In this document: positions 1-10,037 of the stretch, piece by piece | Layout: every line of letters starts with the position of its first letter | Position numbering within the stretch: the first letter of the stretch is position 1 | Assembly: GCA_025506515.1 (NCBI GenBank) | Contig: CM046454.1 | Location: 65,384,845-65,448,844 of the forward strand | From: Flaveria trinervia | Lineage: Eukaryota; Streptophyta; Magnoliopsida; Asterales; Asteraceae | DNA length: 64,000 nt | Direction: 5' to 3' | Program-made: the position numbers and the translations under genes | Notes under the pieces: model-generated | The model's input: the letters and a program-made list of their open reading frames with translations, nothing else | Databases searched by the model: none | What the model was told of the DNA's origin: nothing

Positions 1-476
1 TTGTCTTATATTTACTTGTTTTCTTAGTATCATCAATATAAACTCAGTTTTCTATTTGATCTGTTATGTGCTCTAAGTCTCTCCTCATTGTAAAACTGTT
101 GCATTGAACCTCCTTCAACGGTCCTACACATATAGATTAAAAGAAACCAAAGTTATAGAAATCTAAAATTAGGTTTAAACATAATCAAATCGTTTAAATA
201 ATCAAATCATGAATTGAATCCAAAAGATCTTAAGAGGTTCAAGATCCAATCTCCAATTTAAGTTACAAACTAATAAAAATGAAAGCTTGCACAAACTCAT
301 CCCCTGAAGTGAATCACAATTGATTTAGCCTTATATCATTATCGATTTTTCAACAAAATTGTGATTTATCATGTGAACCCGAATGAATTTGATGTTGGAA
401 AGCTTTGGAATGGTGAAAGATGCTTGCTTTTTCGTTCTTTATTGTGGTATAAAGAGGCGTTTTTCATCCTAGGGTT
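1..476. other. unassigned AT-rich flank
   Basis: No supported gene or element is visible here. The sequence is AT-rich and the only open frames are short. It is the left flank of the Cassandra array and could be host intergenic DNA or an old, unrecognised repeat. Confidence 0.5.
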
Positions 477-481
477 AATTC
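477..481. repeat. TSD AATTC, left flank of Cassandra array
   Basis: AATTC lies directly outside the first LTR and is repeated exactly at 2848-2852, directly outside the last LTR. A 5-bp duplication is the normal integration footprint of LTR elements. Confidence 0.85.
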
Positions 482-751
482 TGTCAGACCTAGCCTCTCG
501 CATCAACAATATTGTCCGCTTTGCCCCCGAGAAACTCATGTATTTGTTTTTTGTTGCCCAAGTGAAAACTTCCTAGGAAGGTCACCCATCCCTAGATTGC
601 TCTTGCCCAAGCACGCTTAACTACGGAGTTCTCCTCTCATCCACAGCCAATATGCCCAAAACGCGTTGTTGATATTAAATGCCAGACATTCGTTGAGAAC
701 CAGGAATCTCTCATGTCTACGGCCGATGTGGGATATGTGTACGGTGTCACA
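482..751 (-). repeat. Cassandra LTR copy 1 (outer 3' LTR)
   Basis: This 270-bp copy is the outermost LTR on the left. Its plus-strand edge reads TGTCAGACC, where the other copies have TGTCACACC, so it has point mutations in the terminus. The other edge ends TGTCACA. The 5S-like core is at 567-632. Confidence 0.9.
567..632 (-). promoter_or_regulatory. 5S rRNA-like core with pol III internal promoter
   Basis: Read on the minus strand, this matches the second half of plant 5S rRNA. The A-box region AAGCGTGCTTGGGC is followed by a GGGATG intermediate element and a C-box-like GGGTGACCTTCC. Cassandra LTRs are known to carry this segment, which can support pol III transcription. The same core recurs in every full LTR of the array. 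The 5' half and the 3' end of a real 5S gene are missing, so this is not a 5S gene. Confidence 0.85.
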
Positions 752-859
752 AGCACCCCCTGTTTGGACATATCGTCCTCGATGAGCCCGAGAAGTCACC
801 ATCCTTGGTGCGGTATGTCCCACATCCCCAATGGCATAGGAGTGGTTCTGATACAGTTC

Positions 860-1129
860 TGTCATACCAGGCCCCTCGCATCAACAATATTGTTCGCTTT
901 GCCCACGAGGAGCTCACAGATTTGCTTTTGGTTGCCCGGGTGAAAACTTCCTAGGGAGGTCACCCATCCCTGGATTGCTCCCACCTGAGCACGCTTAACT
1001 GTGGAGTTTTCCTCTCATCCACAGCCAATACGCCCAAAACACGTTGTTGATTTTAGAGGCCAGACATTCCTTATGAACTAGGAATCTGTCCTGTCCATGG
1101 CCGATGTGGGATATGTGTAGGGTGTCACA
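860..1129 (-). repeat. Cassandra LTR copy 2
   Basis: Full-length 270-bp LTR with the 5S-like core on the minus strand. The primer-binding site beside it (plus 843-856) is mutated, reading GGTTCTGATACAG instead of GGCTCTGATACCA. Confidence 0.88.
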
Positions 1130-1237
1130 AACACCCTTTGTTTGGACTCATCGTCCTCGATGAGCCCGAGAAATCACCATCCTTGGTGAGGTATGCCCCA
1201 CACCCCGAATGGCATAGGAGTGGCTCTGATACCATTC

Positions 1238-1506
1238 TGTATACCCGACCCCTCGAATCAACAATATTGTCCGTTTTGCCCCTGAGGAGCTCACGGATTT
1301 GTTTTTAGTTGCCCGGGTGAAAACTTCCCAGGGAGGTCACCCATCCCAAGATTGCTTCCACCTGAGCACGCTTAACTGTGGAGTACTCCTCTCATCCACA
1401 ACCAATACGCCCAAAACGCATTGTTGATATTAAAGGCCAGACATTCGTTATGAACCTGGAATCTCTCATGTCCACGGCCGATGTGGGATATATGTAGAGT
1501 GTCACA
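1238..1506 (-). repeat. Cassandra LTR copy 3
   Basis: Full-length LTR of about 269 bp with the 5S-like core. Its plus-strand left edge reads TGTATACCC, a small change from TGTCACACCC. The adjacent primer-binding site complement GGCTCTGATACCA is intact. Confidence 0.88.
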
Positions 1507-1614
1507 AGCACCCCCTGTTTGGACTCATTGTCCTCGATGAGCCCGAGAAGTCACCATTCTTGGTGAGGTATGTCCCACACCCAGAATGGCATAAGAGTGG
1601 CTCTAATACCATTC

Positions 1615-1884
1615 TGTCACACCCGGCCTCTCGCATCAACAATATTGTCCACTTTGCCCCCGAGGAGCTAACAAATTTGTTTTAGATTACCCGGGTGAAA
1701 ACTTCCCAGGGAGGTCACCCATCCCTAGATTGCTCCCACCTGAGCATGCTTAAGTATGGAGTTCTCCTCTCCTCCACAGCCAATACGCCCAAAACGCGTT
1801 GTTGGTATTAAATGTCAGACATTCGTTATGAACCAGGAATCTCTAATGTCCACGGCCGATGTGGGATATGTGTAGGGTGTCACA
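1615..1884 (-). repeat. Cassandra LTR copy 4
   Basis: Full-length 270-bp LTR with canonical edges (TGTCACACCC and TGTCACA on the plus strand) and the 5S-like core. The neighbouring primer-binding site has one change (CTCTAATACC). Confidence 0.88.
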
Positions 1885-1992
1885 AGCACCCCCTGTTTGG
1901 ACTCATCGTCCTCGATAAGCCCGAGAAGTCACCATCATTGGTAAGGTATGTCCCACATCCCGAAAGGCACATGAGTGGCTCTGATACCATTC

Positions 1993-2262
1993 TGTCACAC
2001 CAGGCCCCTCGCATCAACAATATTGTCCGCTTTTCCCACGAGGAGCTCACGGATTTGCTTTTGGTTCCCCGGGTGAAAACTTCCCAGGGAGGTCACCCAT
2101 CCCTAGATTGCTCTTGCCCAAGCTCGCTTAACTGTGGAGTTCTCCTCTCATCCATAGCCAATACGCCGAAAACGCGTTGTTGATATTAAATGTTAGACAT
2201 TCGTTATGAACCAAGAATCTCTCATGTCCACGACCAATATGGGATATGTGTAGGGTGTCACA
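1993..2262 (-). repeat. Cassandra LTR copy 5
   Basis: Full-length 270-bp LTR with canonical edges. The 5S-like A-box segment keeps the CCCAAGC reading (GCTTGGG on the element strand) that is closest to real 5S rRNA. The primer-binding site beside it is intact. Confidence 0.88.
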
Positions 2263-2369
2263 AGCACCCCTGTTTGGACTAATCGTCCTCGATGAGCCCG
2301 AGAAGTCACCATCCTTGGTGAGGTATGTCCCACACCCCGAACGGCACAGGAGTGGCTCTGATACCATTC

Positions 2370-2469
2370 TGTAACACCCGGCCTCTCGCATCAACAATAT
2401 TGTCCGTTTTGTCCCCGAGGAGAATCTCTCTTGTCCACGACCGATCTGGGATATGTGTAGGGTGTCACA
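2370..2469 (-). repeat. Cassandra LTR copy 6, internally deleted
   Basis: Only 100 bp remain. The left edge (TGTAACACCC) and the right edge (GGGTGTCACA) are both present, but about 170 bp including the whole 5S-like core is gone. The break is at CGAGGAG followed directly by AATCTCTC. Confidence 0.88.
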
Positions 2470-2577
2470 AGAACCCCCTATTTGGACTCATTGTCCTCGA
2501 TAAGCCCGAGAAGTCACCATCCTTGGTGAGGTATGTTCCACATCCCGAAAGACACAAGAGTGGCTCTAGTACCATTC

Positions 2578-2847
2578 TGTCACACCTAGCCTCTAGCATC
2601 AACAATATTGTCCGCTTTGGCCCCGATGGGCTCACGGATTTGTTTTTGGTTGCCCGGGTAAAAAATTCCCATGGAGGTCACCCATCCCTAGATTGCTCCC
2701 ACCTGAACACGCTTAACTGTGGAGTTCTCCTCTCATCTACAGCCAATACGCCCAAAACGCGATTTTGATATTAAAGGCCAGACATTCGTTATGAACCATG
2801 AATATCTTATGTCCACGACCGATGTGGGATATGTGTAGGGTGTCACA
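2578..2847 (-). repeat. Cassandra LTR copy 7 (outer 5' LTR)
   Basis: Full-length 270-bp LTR. On the element strand this is the 5' LTR. The primer-binding site next to it (plus 2562-2577) is mutated, with CTCTAGTACC for CTCTGATACC. The right edge TGTCACA is followed directly by the second AATTC duplication. Confidence 0.88.
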
Positions 2848-2852
2848 AATTC
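2848..2852. repeat. TSD AATTC, right flank of Cassandra array
   Basis: Exact partner of AATTC at 477-481. Confidence 0.85.
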
Positions 2853-3737
2853 CTTTTGAAAACTCCTCAAATTAGTTCAAAACCTACGAAAACACGATGC
2901 TCAGTGTTAGTGGCTCTAGGCTGGCATCAAGCCATGCGTCAGAGGTGGTGTTGGTTAACAGGTTTTAGGTTTACTGACGCTGATGGTGTCGGTGGCGTTC
3001 AAAATGGCGTCGGTGGTGCCACACCCTACACAAACTTGATTTTTACTTGATACATTTCAAGATCTTTTCATTGATAAATGGTGGGCCCCATAACTCTTTT
3101 CCTATCTCAGGTAATCCTTATTTTAAGTTACCCTTGTTTTGCAACTTCGTTTTAATTTTTCTTCACCTTCCGAGCTCCAATTTTTGTCTAGTTTCTTCTA
3201 ACTTCTTCGTATACTTCATGTTTAACCTACAAACATAATAATATCCCAAAAGTAACTTTATTTATCATAAATTGACACGTAAAACACGAAAATAAAGCAT
3301 TTAAAACTTGAACTTTGATCACTCAATCACAAACCACCCCCACACAATGAAACTTATTATATCAAAACGATAGTTGTTGGTAAGAAGATTATTTATTTCC
3401 TTCTCATATATTTTTTTCTAACAATTTTCATAACTTTTTATTATTAATAAGTATCTAAGGACAACCGTATGCATGCAAATTGTTTGAGTAAATGGTTTAG
3501 CTATTTTGATATTTGGAACAACGAGCATGTTTTAAGATTAGCCGTGCTACTATCATAAAAAAGTTTAAGTTATGACTCTGGAGTTTGGTACTCAAAGAAC
3601 AAAGAGAACTAAAACTTCAGAATTTGGCCAATACGTAAGCTCTAATAAGCCGGTTCCCCCTCCCTGACCTCAACGAGAACGCCACACCAATTGGGTCGAG
3701 GCTCAAAGGCAAAACAATATGGGAGTCTTCTTCAAGC
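2853..3737. other. unassigned stretch between Cassandra and SIRE-1
   Basis: No protein family, RNA gene or terminal repeat was recognised. Short open frames at 2856-3050 and 3047-3238 show no recognisable domain. The bases just before 3738 are the target site of SIRE-1. Confidence 0.5.
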
Positions 3738-3742
3738 AAAAC
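3738..3742. repeat. TSD AAAAC, left flank of SIRE-1
   Basis: AAAAC directly precedes the 5' LTR and is repeated at 29359-29363 directly after the 3' LTR, which fixes the element boundaries. Confidence 0.88.
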
Positions 3743-3984
3743 TGTAGATACATGTGTACCTAGTTTTTGAGCTTAATGTAATATGTCTTTATTGTCTTAC
3801 ACATATGTAATAGATTGGTACTTAATGAAATACAATGTTTGATTGTGCTTATAATGTTTATTATTTCATTAATTAGTAGTTTAACGCTTATTGAATTGAC
3901 TATATAGGTTTGTGGTTGTTTGAACTAATATTAGTAATGTTATGATAATTAATTATATTCAAACTTAGTAATATGAAGTTCTCA

Positions 3985-4190
3985 TGCGAATGGCTCATGC
4001 TAATAGACCATACGCATGAACAACTTCATGCGAATGACTCAGTCGCACGATTGAACCAGGAGACTGGATCAGTCGCATGAGTCTAACATGAGATTGACTC
4101 AGTCGCACGACTGAACACTCAGTCATATGAATGGATCAACCGCATGGCTCAATCGTACGACTGAATCAGGCTAATGGTTTAGTCGCCCGA
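3985..4190. repeat. palindromic-phrase array in SIRE-1 5' LTR
   Basis: A run of degenerate units of about 16-20 bp. The clearest is TCAGTCGCACGACTGA at 4099-4114, with 7-bp inverted arms around CA. Others read CATGCGAATG, TCAGTCGCATGAG and AATCGTACGACTGA. The units are not an exact tandem repeat; they look like one short palindrome repeated with drift. Confidence 0.8.
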
Positions 4191-4206
4191 ATTAGAAACC
4201 CTAACC

Positions 4207-4214
4207 TATAAATA
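4207..4214 (+). promoter_or_regulatory. TATA box, SIRE-1 5' LTR
   Basis: TATAAATA lies in the LTR about 270 bp before its end, downstream of the phrase array. SIRE-2 has the same motif at the matching place on the other strand (20929-20936). This is the likely pol II promoter of the element. Confidence 0.65.
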
Positions 4215-4478
4215 CCACTTAATTCGTGAAATAAAAGAATTTAGAACACTTTGCCTACATACGTACCCTAGCCGTCTAGAGACCTCTAAGAACCTGTTCC
4301 AAGTTCATAGATCGCACTAGATCGATTCCAAATCATTCTTAACGTTTAGATTCAATCCATAATTGTTTCTACATGCGTTCTCACTGATTGGATCGCCAAT
4401 CAAATAAGATTCTACACTATTTGATTCGGTATACACGTTTATCAGTTAGTATTTCATTCAATACACGATCCCAACAAG

Positions 4479-4490
4479 TGGTATCAGAGC
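4479..4490 (+). promoter_or_regulatory. SIRE-1 primer-binding site (tRNA-iMet)
   Basis: TGGTATCAGAGC begins two bases (AG) after the LTR end. It is complementary to the 3' end of plant initiator Met-tRNA, the usual minus-strand primer of Copia elements. Confidence 0.92.
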
Positions 4491-4699
4491 TTTGGCTTTT
4501 GATATACGTGTGATTCAATCGTTTTTGATACAAAAATTGTGTTTTCTCACTAAAAACACAATCTTTCCATGTCAAACGGTGTCTTAGACGTCTCCTGCTC
4601 GTAAAGTTTAACTTTTTCCGGCATACGGCAATTAAGGTTAGTGAAAATTTGTGTTTTTGCATCCAAAACACCTTAAACCTACAAATTTTCGAAATCCAG

Positions 4700-4890
4700 C
4701 AGCTTCAGTCGCACGATTGGACTCATTCGTACCTCCATTCGTACGACTAAGTAGTCTATTCGCATTGTTCAACCGCACTTGTTCATTCGCCCAATTGAGC
4801 CATCCGCATTAGATCAGTCGCACGATTGAACCAACCGCATTGTTCAATCACACGAATAGCCCAATCACACACCTTCATTCGCACAAGTGA
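4700..4890. repeat. palindromic-phrase array in SIRE-1 leader
   Basis: The untranslated leader between the primer site and gag contains about ten units of the same phrase type as the LTR, for example CAGTCGCACGATTGGA, CATTCGTACGACTAA and CATTCGCACAAGTGA. The array ends shortly before the gag start at 4925. Confidence 0.78.
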
Positions 4891-4924
4891 AACAATTTTG
4901 TTCCAAAGACGAAAGTTAATAATA

Positions 4925-5598
4925 ATGGAGGACCAATACTTAACATTCACAGCAGGGAGAGATTCACGTATTCAAAACCTACTGCTTCTGGAGAATGAAG
5001 TGGGGAATCACAACAAACCCCCTAAGCTTATCATGTTAGATGAATACCCACAATGGAAGCAACATTTCGAGATCTACTTAAATGGCGTAGATCCCAATCT
5101 GTGGGAATCAATAGAGATGGGGTATACTATGCCAATAGGTGCTGATAGAGTCAAACTTACACTAGGTGGCATGACTGATGGACAAAAGGTCAAATACAAT
5201 GCTGAGAAGAAAGTTTATGCTCTGCTTACTCAGTCAATTCCTAAGGATATTTTCCATCAATTTTCTGAGTACACTCAATCAAAGAAGCTGTGGGATGCAT
5301 TGGAGAAATGATATTACAGAAACGCATCCTTAAAGGCCATAAAGGCTAAAGCTTTAAAGAAGGAGTTTGACAAATTCTCGTCGATGGGTAAAGAAAGCTT
5401 GGATGACGTCATTGACAGGTTCTACCACTTGATGAGTGAATTGCACACTCATGGAGTGACAACATCTATGGAAGACAAGGTGTCAAACTTTGCTGATGGT
5501 CTGCCAGAAAAATGGGTTTCCTTTGTCTCCAATCTCAGACAGAATGGTATGCTAACGAAGTTAGATATAAATGATTTCATTCTGAAGCTGAGATAGGA
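4925..5598 (+). pseudogene. SIRE-1 gag, N-terminal part
   Basis: Gag forms the cytoplasmic virus-like particle. The start ATG at 4925 is chosen because the following MEDQ and the LLLLE-E-G-HNKPPKL segment are also the start of gag in SIRE-2 (20167, minus). The first frame runs to a TGA at 5309-5311. The same protein continues out of that stop (FDKFSSMGKESLDDVIDRF, DGLPEKW) to a TAG at 5594-5596, with further gag sequence after it. The segment resembles the UBN2-type gag domain of plant Copia elements. At least two in-frame stops make it non-functional. Confidence 0.85.
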
Positions 5599-5608
5599 AG
5601 AATTAAAG

Positions 5609-6588
5609 ATGAAATATAGATACCAAAAGTCTTCCTATGATCAGAATCCGACACTGTACAACACGACTCCACAATCCAAAACGTCTGGAGCACCAATTCA
5701 GAGGACTTTTGTGTCCAGTTCAGCTGGTCCTTCTCAAGCCTCTAGTTCAGGGTCTAAAATGTCAGGGTCGTCTGGTACCAATTTATTGCACCTGAAGCAA
5801 ATTCTACAAAGCTGAAGACCGAGAATCTCGGTAATGTGACAGTCAAAGTAGAAAGAGAGCACATGGATCTTTTAGCAGTTGTATTCCACTCCTATGATGG
5901 ACTAATTGCTGGGAAAATAGGGAACTGCCATCTGGAAGATGAGGACTACGAGTAGGTGGACGAGACAGAGCTGGAAAGGATGGATATAATGTGAGCCTTA
6001 GCAAGTGCTATCCGGAGAGCTAAGAAGTTTGTCAAGAAGACCGGACAAAACTTGGTTGCAACTAAGGACACTACCTTTGGTTTTGACAAGACCAAGGTGA
6101 CCTGTTTCAACTGTGGTGAAAAAGGGCACTTCAAACGTGAGTGTGTGAAGCCCAAGAAGACTGGAAACGGGAATCCTTTCACTTCCTTCAACCGTCAGGA
6201 TAAACCCACTAGCAATCCTGTTTCGTCAAGAAAGGATCCTAAAGCCTTGACTACCCATGATGACGAAGGACAGGACTGGAGCTTTCGGTTTGTCTCTTCG
6301 GGAGAATCCAACATTGCTAGTGTGGAGGATTTAGATGATGATTCAGCTAGTGAAGGAGATATGGCAGTGGAACTCGCGATTTCAAAAACTGAAGAGACTG
6401 CAACTGTGGTCAATTACATGCCTAAAGAAGGAAAATCTACAACAACGTCAGAATCACCAGAACCAGAAACACCAGACTCTGCTTTGATAGCTGATTCATT
6501 AGAACCTCCTCAGGTAAGTACTACTGACCACTTTTCGATAATCATGCTTGTTCTGATTGTAATAAATTTAGGGAAATCATATGTTTAA
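5609..6588 (+). pseudogene. SIRE-1 gag, nucleocapsid region with first CCHC knuckle
   Basis: The first part (5609-5815) is Ser-rich. A CCHC zinc knuckle follows at 6103-6144 (CFNCGEKGHFKREC), the RNA-binding signature of nucleocapsid. The stretch after it is acidic and Ser/Thr-rich (DDDSASEGD, PEPETPDSALIADSLEPPQ). Stops and frameshifts break the frame around 5815 (TGA), 5955 (TAG) and 5990 (TGA). The matching region of SIRE-2 is at 18822-19259 (minus). Confidence 0.85.
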
Positions 6589-6632
6589 AATTTGCTAGGT
6601 TATTAGATCATAATGGTAGCTTAGTAAAGGAT

Positions 6633-7355
6633 TTGCAACTGTGCACTGAAGCGAACAAAGTTCTAAAACAAAATGAGCACAGTTACAAAGAAAAGATAGA
6701 CCTTTTGAACAATCAACTTAGGGAAACAGAAGTAGTAGCCTTTAACCAAGATAATGACATTAGGTACTATCTAAACTCCCTTGAAGACACTAAGAAACAG
6801 AAAGCAGTTTTAGATGTAGAAGTTAATTCATTAAAGCAAAAACTGCACAGTTGGACAAGTTACTCTCAGATTATCCAACACTTAGTGAGAGAATGTAATA
6901 ATGGGGAGGGTTTGGGATATAAAGTGATTCCACCACCACCTGAGACCTTGATGAATGTAAAAAGTAAACTAATAAATAATAACCCAATCAACGATCATAT
7001 GGTGTCCATTCCTCTAGTAAGTGATCCAGACTCCACATGTAAATTAAATGTATCTAGAACTAAACAAAAGGAGGCCACGTCAAAGGCAAAAAGTAAAATG
7101 CCTTGTATTAATCTAGAAAAAGAGTTTGAAAATGTTAATATAAAGTCTGCTTCAATCACAGTCAAATCTGAACCTAAAAAGACCATTAATGTCAACCAAT
7201 CACGTGTTTCATGTCAAAGTCCAGGTAAACAAAATGGAAATGATGTTAAAAACGTTCAAGCAATTAAATTTGTTAAACCAGATAAAATATCTAAGCATGA
7301 AATGACTAAAACCAAACAAACTAATGTCACACGTGTGTCTCACACGTCTCCATAA
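6633..7355 (+). pseudogene. SIRE-1 gag, coiled-coil region
   Basis: This 240-codon open frame has a heptad-like helical start (LCTEANKVLKQNEHSYKEKI, LLNNQLRETEVVAF, YYLNSLEDTKKQKAVL, VNSLKQKLHSW). A PPPPET segment and a Lys-rich tail (SKAKSKMPC, EPKKTINVNQS) follow. It sits between the two zinc knuckles and is conserved in SIRE-2 (18065-18844). A role in gag multimerisation is an inference from the coiled coil. The frame ends at a TAA just before the second knuckle. Confidence 0.75.
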
Positions 7356-7388
7356 AAGCAGTTAAATCATAAAGTTGAAAGCAGGTCA

Positions 7389-7430
7389 TGCTACAACTGT
7401 GGAGAGTATGGACACATTGCGTCTACCTGT
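7389..7430 (+). pseudogene. SIRE-1 second CCHC zinc knuckle
   Basis: CYNCGEYGHIASTC is a second nucleocapsid-type knuckle about 1.25 kb after the first. The same pairing is present in SIRE-2 (CYNCGECGHIASYC, minus, near 17690-17732), so two widely spaced knuckles are a family trait and not a local duplication. Confidence 0.85.
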
Positions 7431-7761
7431 CCTTACTATCAGACACCTAGGAAGAAAGTTGAACTTCGGAACCAAAACCTAGTTATTCTAAGAGGAGCTC
7501 AATGACTCCACCTAGAAGAGCTAGTGAACCTAAAGTTCAACCCATTAGCCAGTCGTCTGTTTATCACAACAGGCCTTACACAAAGCTGGTTTATGGAACG
7601 AAAAATCAACCTCAATGTCTAATCATGAGGACAAAGAAAACTGAGCTTCCCTCACCCTCTAAAGGTCAATGGGTTGAATTTATGATGGGTGATGCCTTTG
7701 GGAAACCTAAGCCAGTAAAGACTTAGGTCCCTAACCTGAACTAATGTTTTCAATTGAATGG

Positions 7762-8030
7762 GTAGGGTGTTCGCTATAGTGTTGAAACCAACACGTGGAT
7801 TGTTGATAGCGGAGCATCAGGCACATGACTGGGAACATGGCACTCTTATCAAATGTCAAACTAATAAAAGGAGACCATGTTCATTTGCTGGAAACAAAGA
7901 AGGGTATATCAGAGCTCAAGAGAAAGTGGGAAATAAGAAAGTAAAGTTTTACAAGGTAAACTACGTTCAACAACTGCAAAATAATTTACTTTCTGTATCC
8001 CAAATTTATGATAAACGGTTAAAGTAGCAT
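7762..8030 (+). pseudogene. SIRE-1 aspartic protease (broken)
   Basis: The active site is visible as WIVDSGAS at 7796-7819, where Asp is the catalytic residue. A one-base deletion immediately after it brings in TGA at 7826-7828. The rest of the domain continues in another frame (FAGNKEGYIRAQ, KVNYVQQLQNNLLSVSQI). This retropepsin-like domain would process the polyprotein. Confidence 0.85.
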
Positions 8031-8043
8031 TTGATAACAAGAA

Positions 8044-9160
8044 GTGCTATGTCCTAAAAAGGATTGTGTGATCTCGGAGGACCAAGTCTTAATGTCACCC
8101 TCAATATATAATGACCTTTATGTCTTGGACCTATCAAAGGCCTCCACAGTGGATCATCAAGTTCAATGCTTCTTGTCAAAGGCTACTGAGAAGGACCCCA
8201 TCTCCTGGCATCGGAGAATGGGACACATTAATCCACGAAGATGAATCACTTGATCCAGAATGATCTAGTGAGAGGAGTTAACGTCAAAAACTTCCAACTT
8301 CTGGATTTCTATATGGCATGCAAGAAAGGCAAACAAACAAAGAAGTCTCATAAGGAAAAAAAGTTCATTCCATCGAACTTCCTCTTGAACTTCTTCATAT
8401 GGATCTGTTTGGTCCAGTCAGTACAAGAAGCATTGCAGGCGACTTGTACTGCTATGTGGTTACTAATGACTACTCAAGATTTTCTTAGCTAATGTGTCTG
8501 AAATCCAAATAAGAAATATTTAAGTCATTCAAGGAGTTAGTAACTACATTGGAATCTCTCTACAAGCTGAAGGTACGACAAGTACGTTTAGACAACGGAA
8601 CCGAGTTCAAGAACCAATGGATGGAGGCTTACTGCAAGGAAAAGGGAATTGTGCACCAGTTCACCTCTGCCTACACACCTCAGATGAATGGCGTTGCTGA
8701 GAGAAAGAATCGCAGCTTGATAGAGACAGCACGGACAATGCTAGCGGACTCAAAACTGCCTATCCAATTCTGGAATGAGGCAGTGGCAAATGCGTGCTAC
8801 ACGTTAAATCGAGTTCTGATAGTTAAACGCCATGGCAAGACGTGTTACGAGTTACTACAATGACGTAAACCTAATCTAGAGTACCTCGAACCGTTTGGCG
8901 CACCGTGCACCCTACTGAAGAAGACTCAGGAGGGAAAATTCAGCGAGAAGGCTGATGAAGGTATCTTTCTAGGATACAACATACCGAATAAGAGAGTTTA
9001 CAACAACTCAACGGGTCAAGTAGAAGTGTGGTGTAACGTGGATGTTCAAAGATACACCACCCCACCTGATAGAAAAGGATCTGCCTTCTTTTTCGACTAT
9101 GTTGATTCTTCAAGTCTTTTAACATACCTTTCTACACTTCTAACGATGAATTAGCAACCA
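8044..9160 (+). pseudogene. SIRE-1 integrase (broken)
   Basis: The His-His-Cys-Cys module is visible (WHRRMGHI, then Cys-Lys-Lys-Gly-Lys near 8320). The catalytic core is split over frames: HMDLFGPV near 8395, DNGTEFKN near 8594 and NGVAERKN near 8690 supply the D, D and E residues. A TGA near 8862 ends the last long frame, and the C-terminal part (EYLEPFGAPC, EGIFLGYNIPNKRVY) follows. The substrate would be element cDNA ends. Several frameshifts make it inactive. Confidence 0.87.
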
Positions 9161-9162
9161 AA

Positions 9163-10037
9163 ATGATGTTTGATGTCTTAAACACACCATCAGAAGACGT
9201 CATATCATCTGGTTCACAAGGTGAATCGTCAAACCAGTCAGGGGGAGCACTCGAGGGAACTGACTCCTCCTTTGAAGATGAAGCTCTGGAGAATGACCAG
9301 AACAATCAGGAGGAACATGTTCCCATTCCTACAAGTCCACAAGCATCTGACATTGATGTCTCTACGTCTTTGGAACCTCAAACTCCTACTGCCTTAGATA
9401 CAGAACCAAACGTTCAAAATCTTAGTTCTGAGGTAGTTGTTCCCACCACTCCTGGATCACGCCTAAATGTCTATCATCTCCTAGACAATGTCATTGGGGA
9501 TGTCAGATCTGGAGTGCAAACAAGAAATCAGCTGTATTCAGCTGATTATGCCTCGGTAATGGAAAAAGGGATACCTTCACGATGGTGCATATCGTTGTTT
9601 TGTGTCTCAGTTTGAGCCAAAATACGTCAATGAAGCCCTAAATGATGAATCATGTGTGAGTGGCATGCAAGAAGAACTTCTTTAGTTCAAGAAGTTAGGT
9701 GTATGGACTCTGGTGGAAAGACCTAATGGTGCTAAGGTCATTGGCACCAAATGGGTCTTGAAATGCAAGAAAGATGACCAAGGTGTCATTATCAGGAACA
9801 AGGCTCGACTTGTAGTTCAAGGATTTCGACAAGTTGAGGGAATAGATTACAATGCAGTGTTTGCACCCGTGGAAAGAATGGAAACCATCGGTATCTTCCT
9901 TGCCTATGCATCATATATGAAGATTAATGTTTATCAACTGGATGTGAAGAGTTCATTCCTTCATGGTGAAATCCAAGAGGTAGTGTACGTGAGTCAACCC
10001 GAGGGATTTGAGGATCCATATCATCGGGACGGAGTTT
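9163..10037 (+). pseudogene. SIRE-1 IN-RT linker and RT N-terminal half
   Basis: An acidic, Ser/Pro-rich linker (9163 to about 9560) leads into reverse transcriptase. RT motifs include GTKWVLKCKKDDQG, NKARLVVQGFRQ and VYQLDVKSSFLHGE, where Asp of LDVK is the first catalytic Asp. A TAG sits at about 9683 where SIRE-2 has CAG, and there is a frameshift near 9570. The reading stops at SIRE-2: the five bases AGTTT (10033-10037) are the target site. After that insertion the same protein resumes in phase at 21399. Confidence 0.9.
10033..10037. repeat. TSD AGTTT, left flank of SIRE-2
   Basis: AGTTT is repeated at 21394-21398. Counting it once brings the interrupted RT reading frame of SIRE-1 back into register. 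Confidence 0.92.

Larger units (their letters stand above)
482..2847 (-). mobile_element. Cassandra TRIM, tandem multimer (7 LTRs, 6 internal domains)
   Basis: This is a non-autonomous terminal-repeat-in-miniature element of the Cassandra type, whose hallmark is a 5S rRNA-like segment inside the LTR. The repeat period is about 377 bp, made of an LTR of about 270 bp plus an internal domain of about 107 bp. On the minus strand each LTR begins TGTGACACCC and ends GTGTGACA. After the LTR come GA and a primer-binding site TGGTATCAGAGCC (initiator Met-tRNA). The internal domain ends in a purine-rich tract, ACAGGGGGTGCT, just before the next LTR. No protein is encoded, so reverse transcriptase and integrase must come from another element. 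One LTR (2370-2469) has lost about 170 bp. The outermost LTR ends are flanked by the same 5-bp TSD, so the array behaves as a single insertion. Confidence 0.93.
3743..4476 (+). repeat. SIRE-1 5' LTR
   Basis: This 734-bp LTR begins TGTAGATACATG and ends CGATCCCAACA. It is matched along its length by 28625-29358. The U3 part carries the palindromic-phrase array (about 3985-4190), followed by a TATA box. The last 100 bases are also recognisable, in reverse, at both ends of SIRE-2. Confidence 0.93.

Noticed and set aside
482..2847. True 5S rRNA gene array
   Set aside because: The repeats carry only the second half of 5S and are flanked by a primer-binding site, PPT and LTR edges. The 5' start and terminator of a real 5S gene are absent.
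3985..4190. CRISPR array
   Set aside because: Plant nuclear context, and the words are degenerate palindromes with irregular spacing, without constant repeats and unique spacers.
4417..4671. Minus-strand ORF of 84 codons
   Set aside because: It overlaps the SIRE-1 LTR end, primer site and leader and has no recognisable domain; a chance frame.
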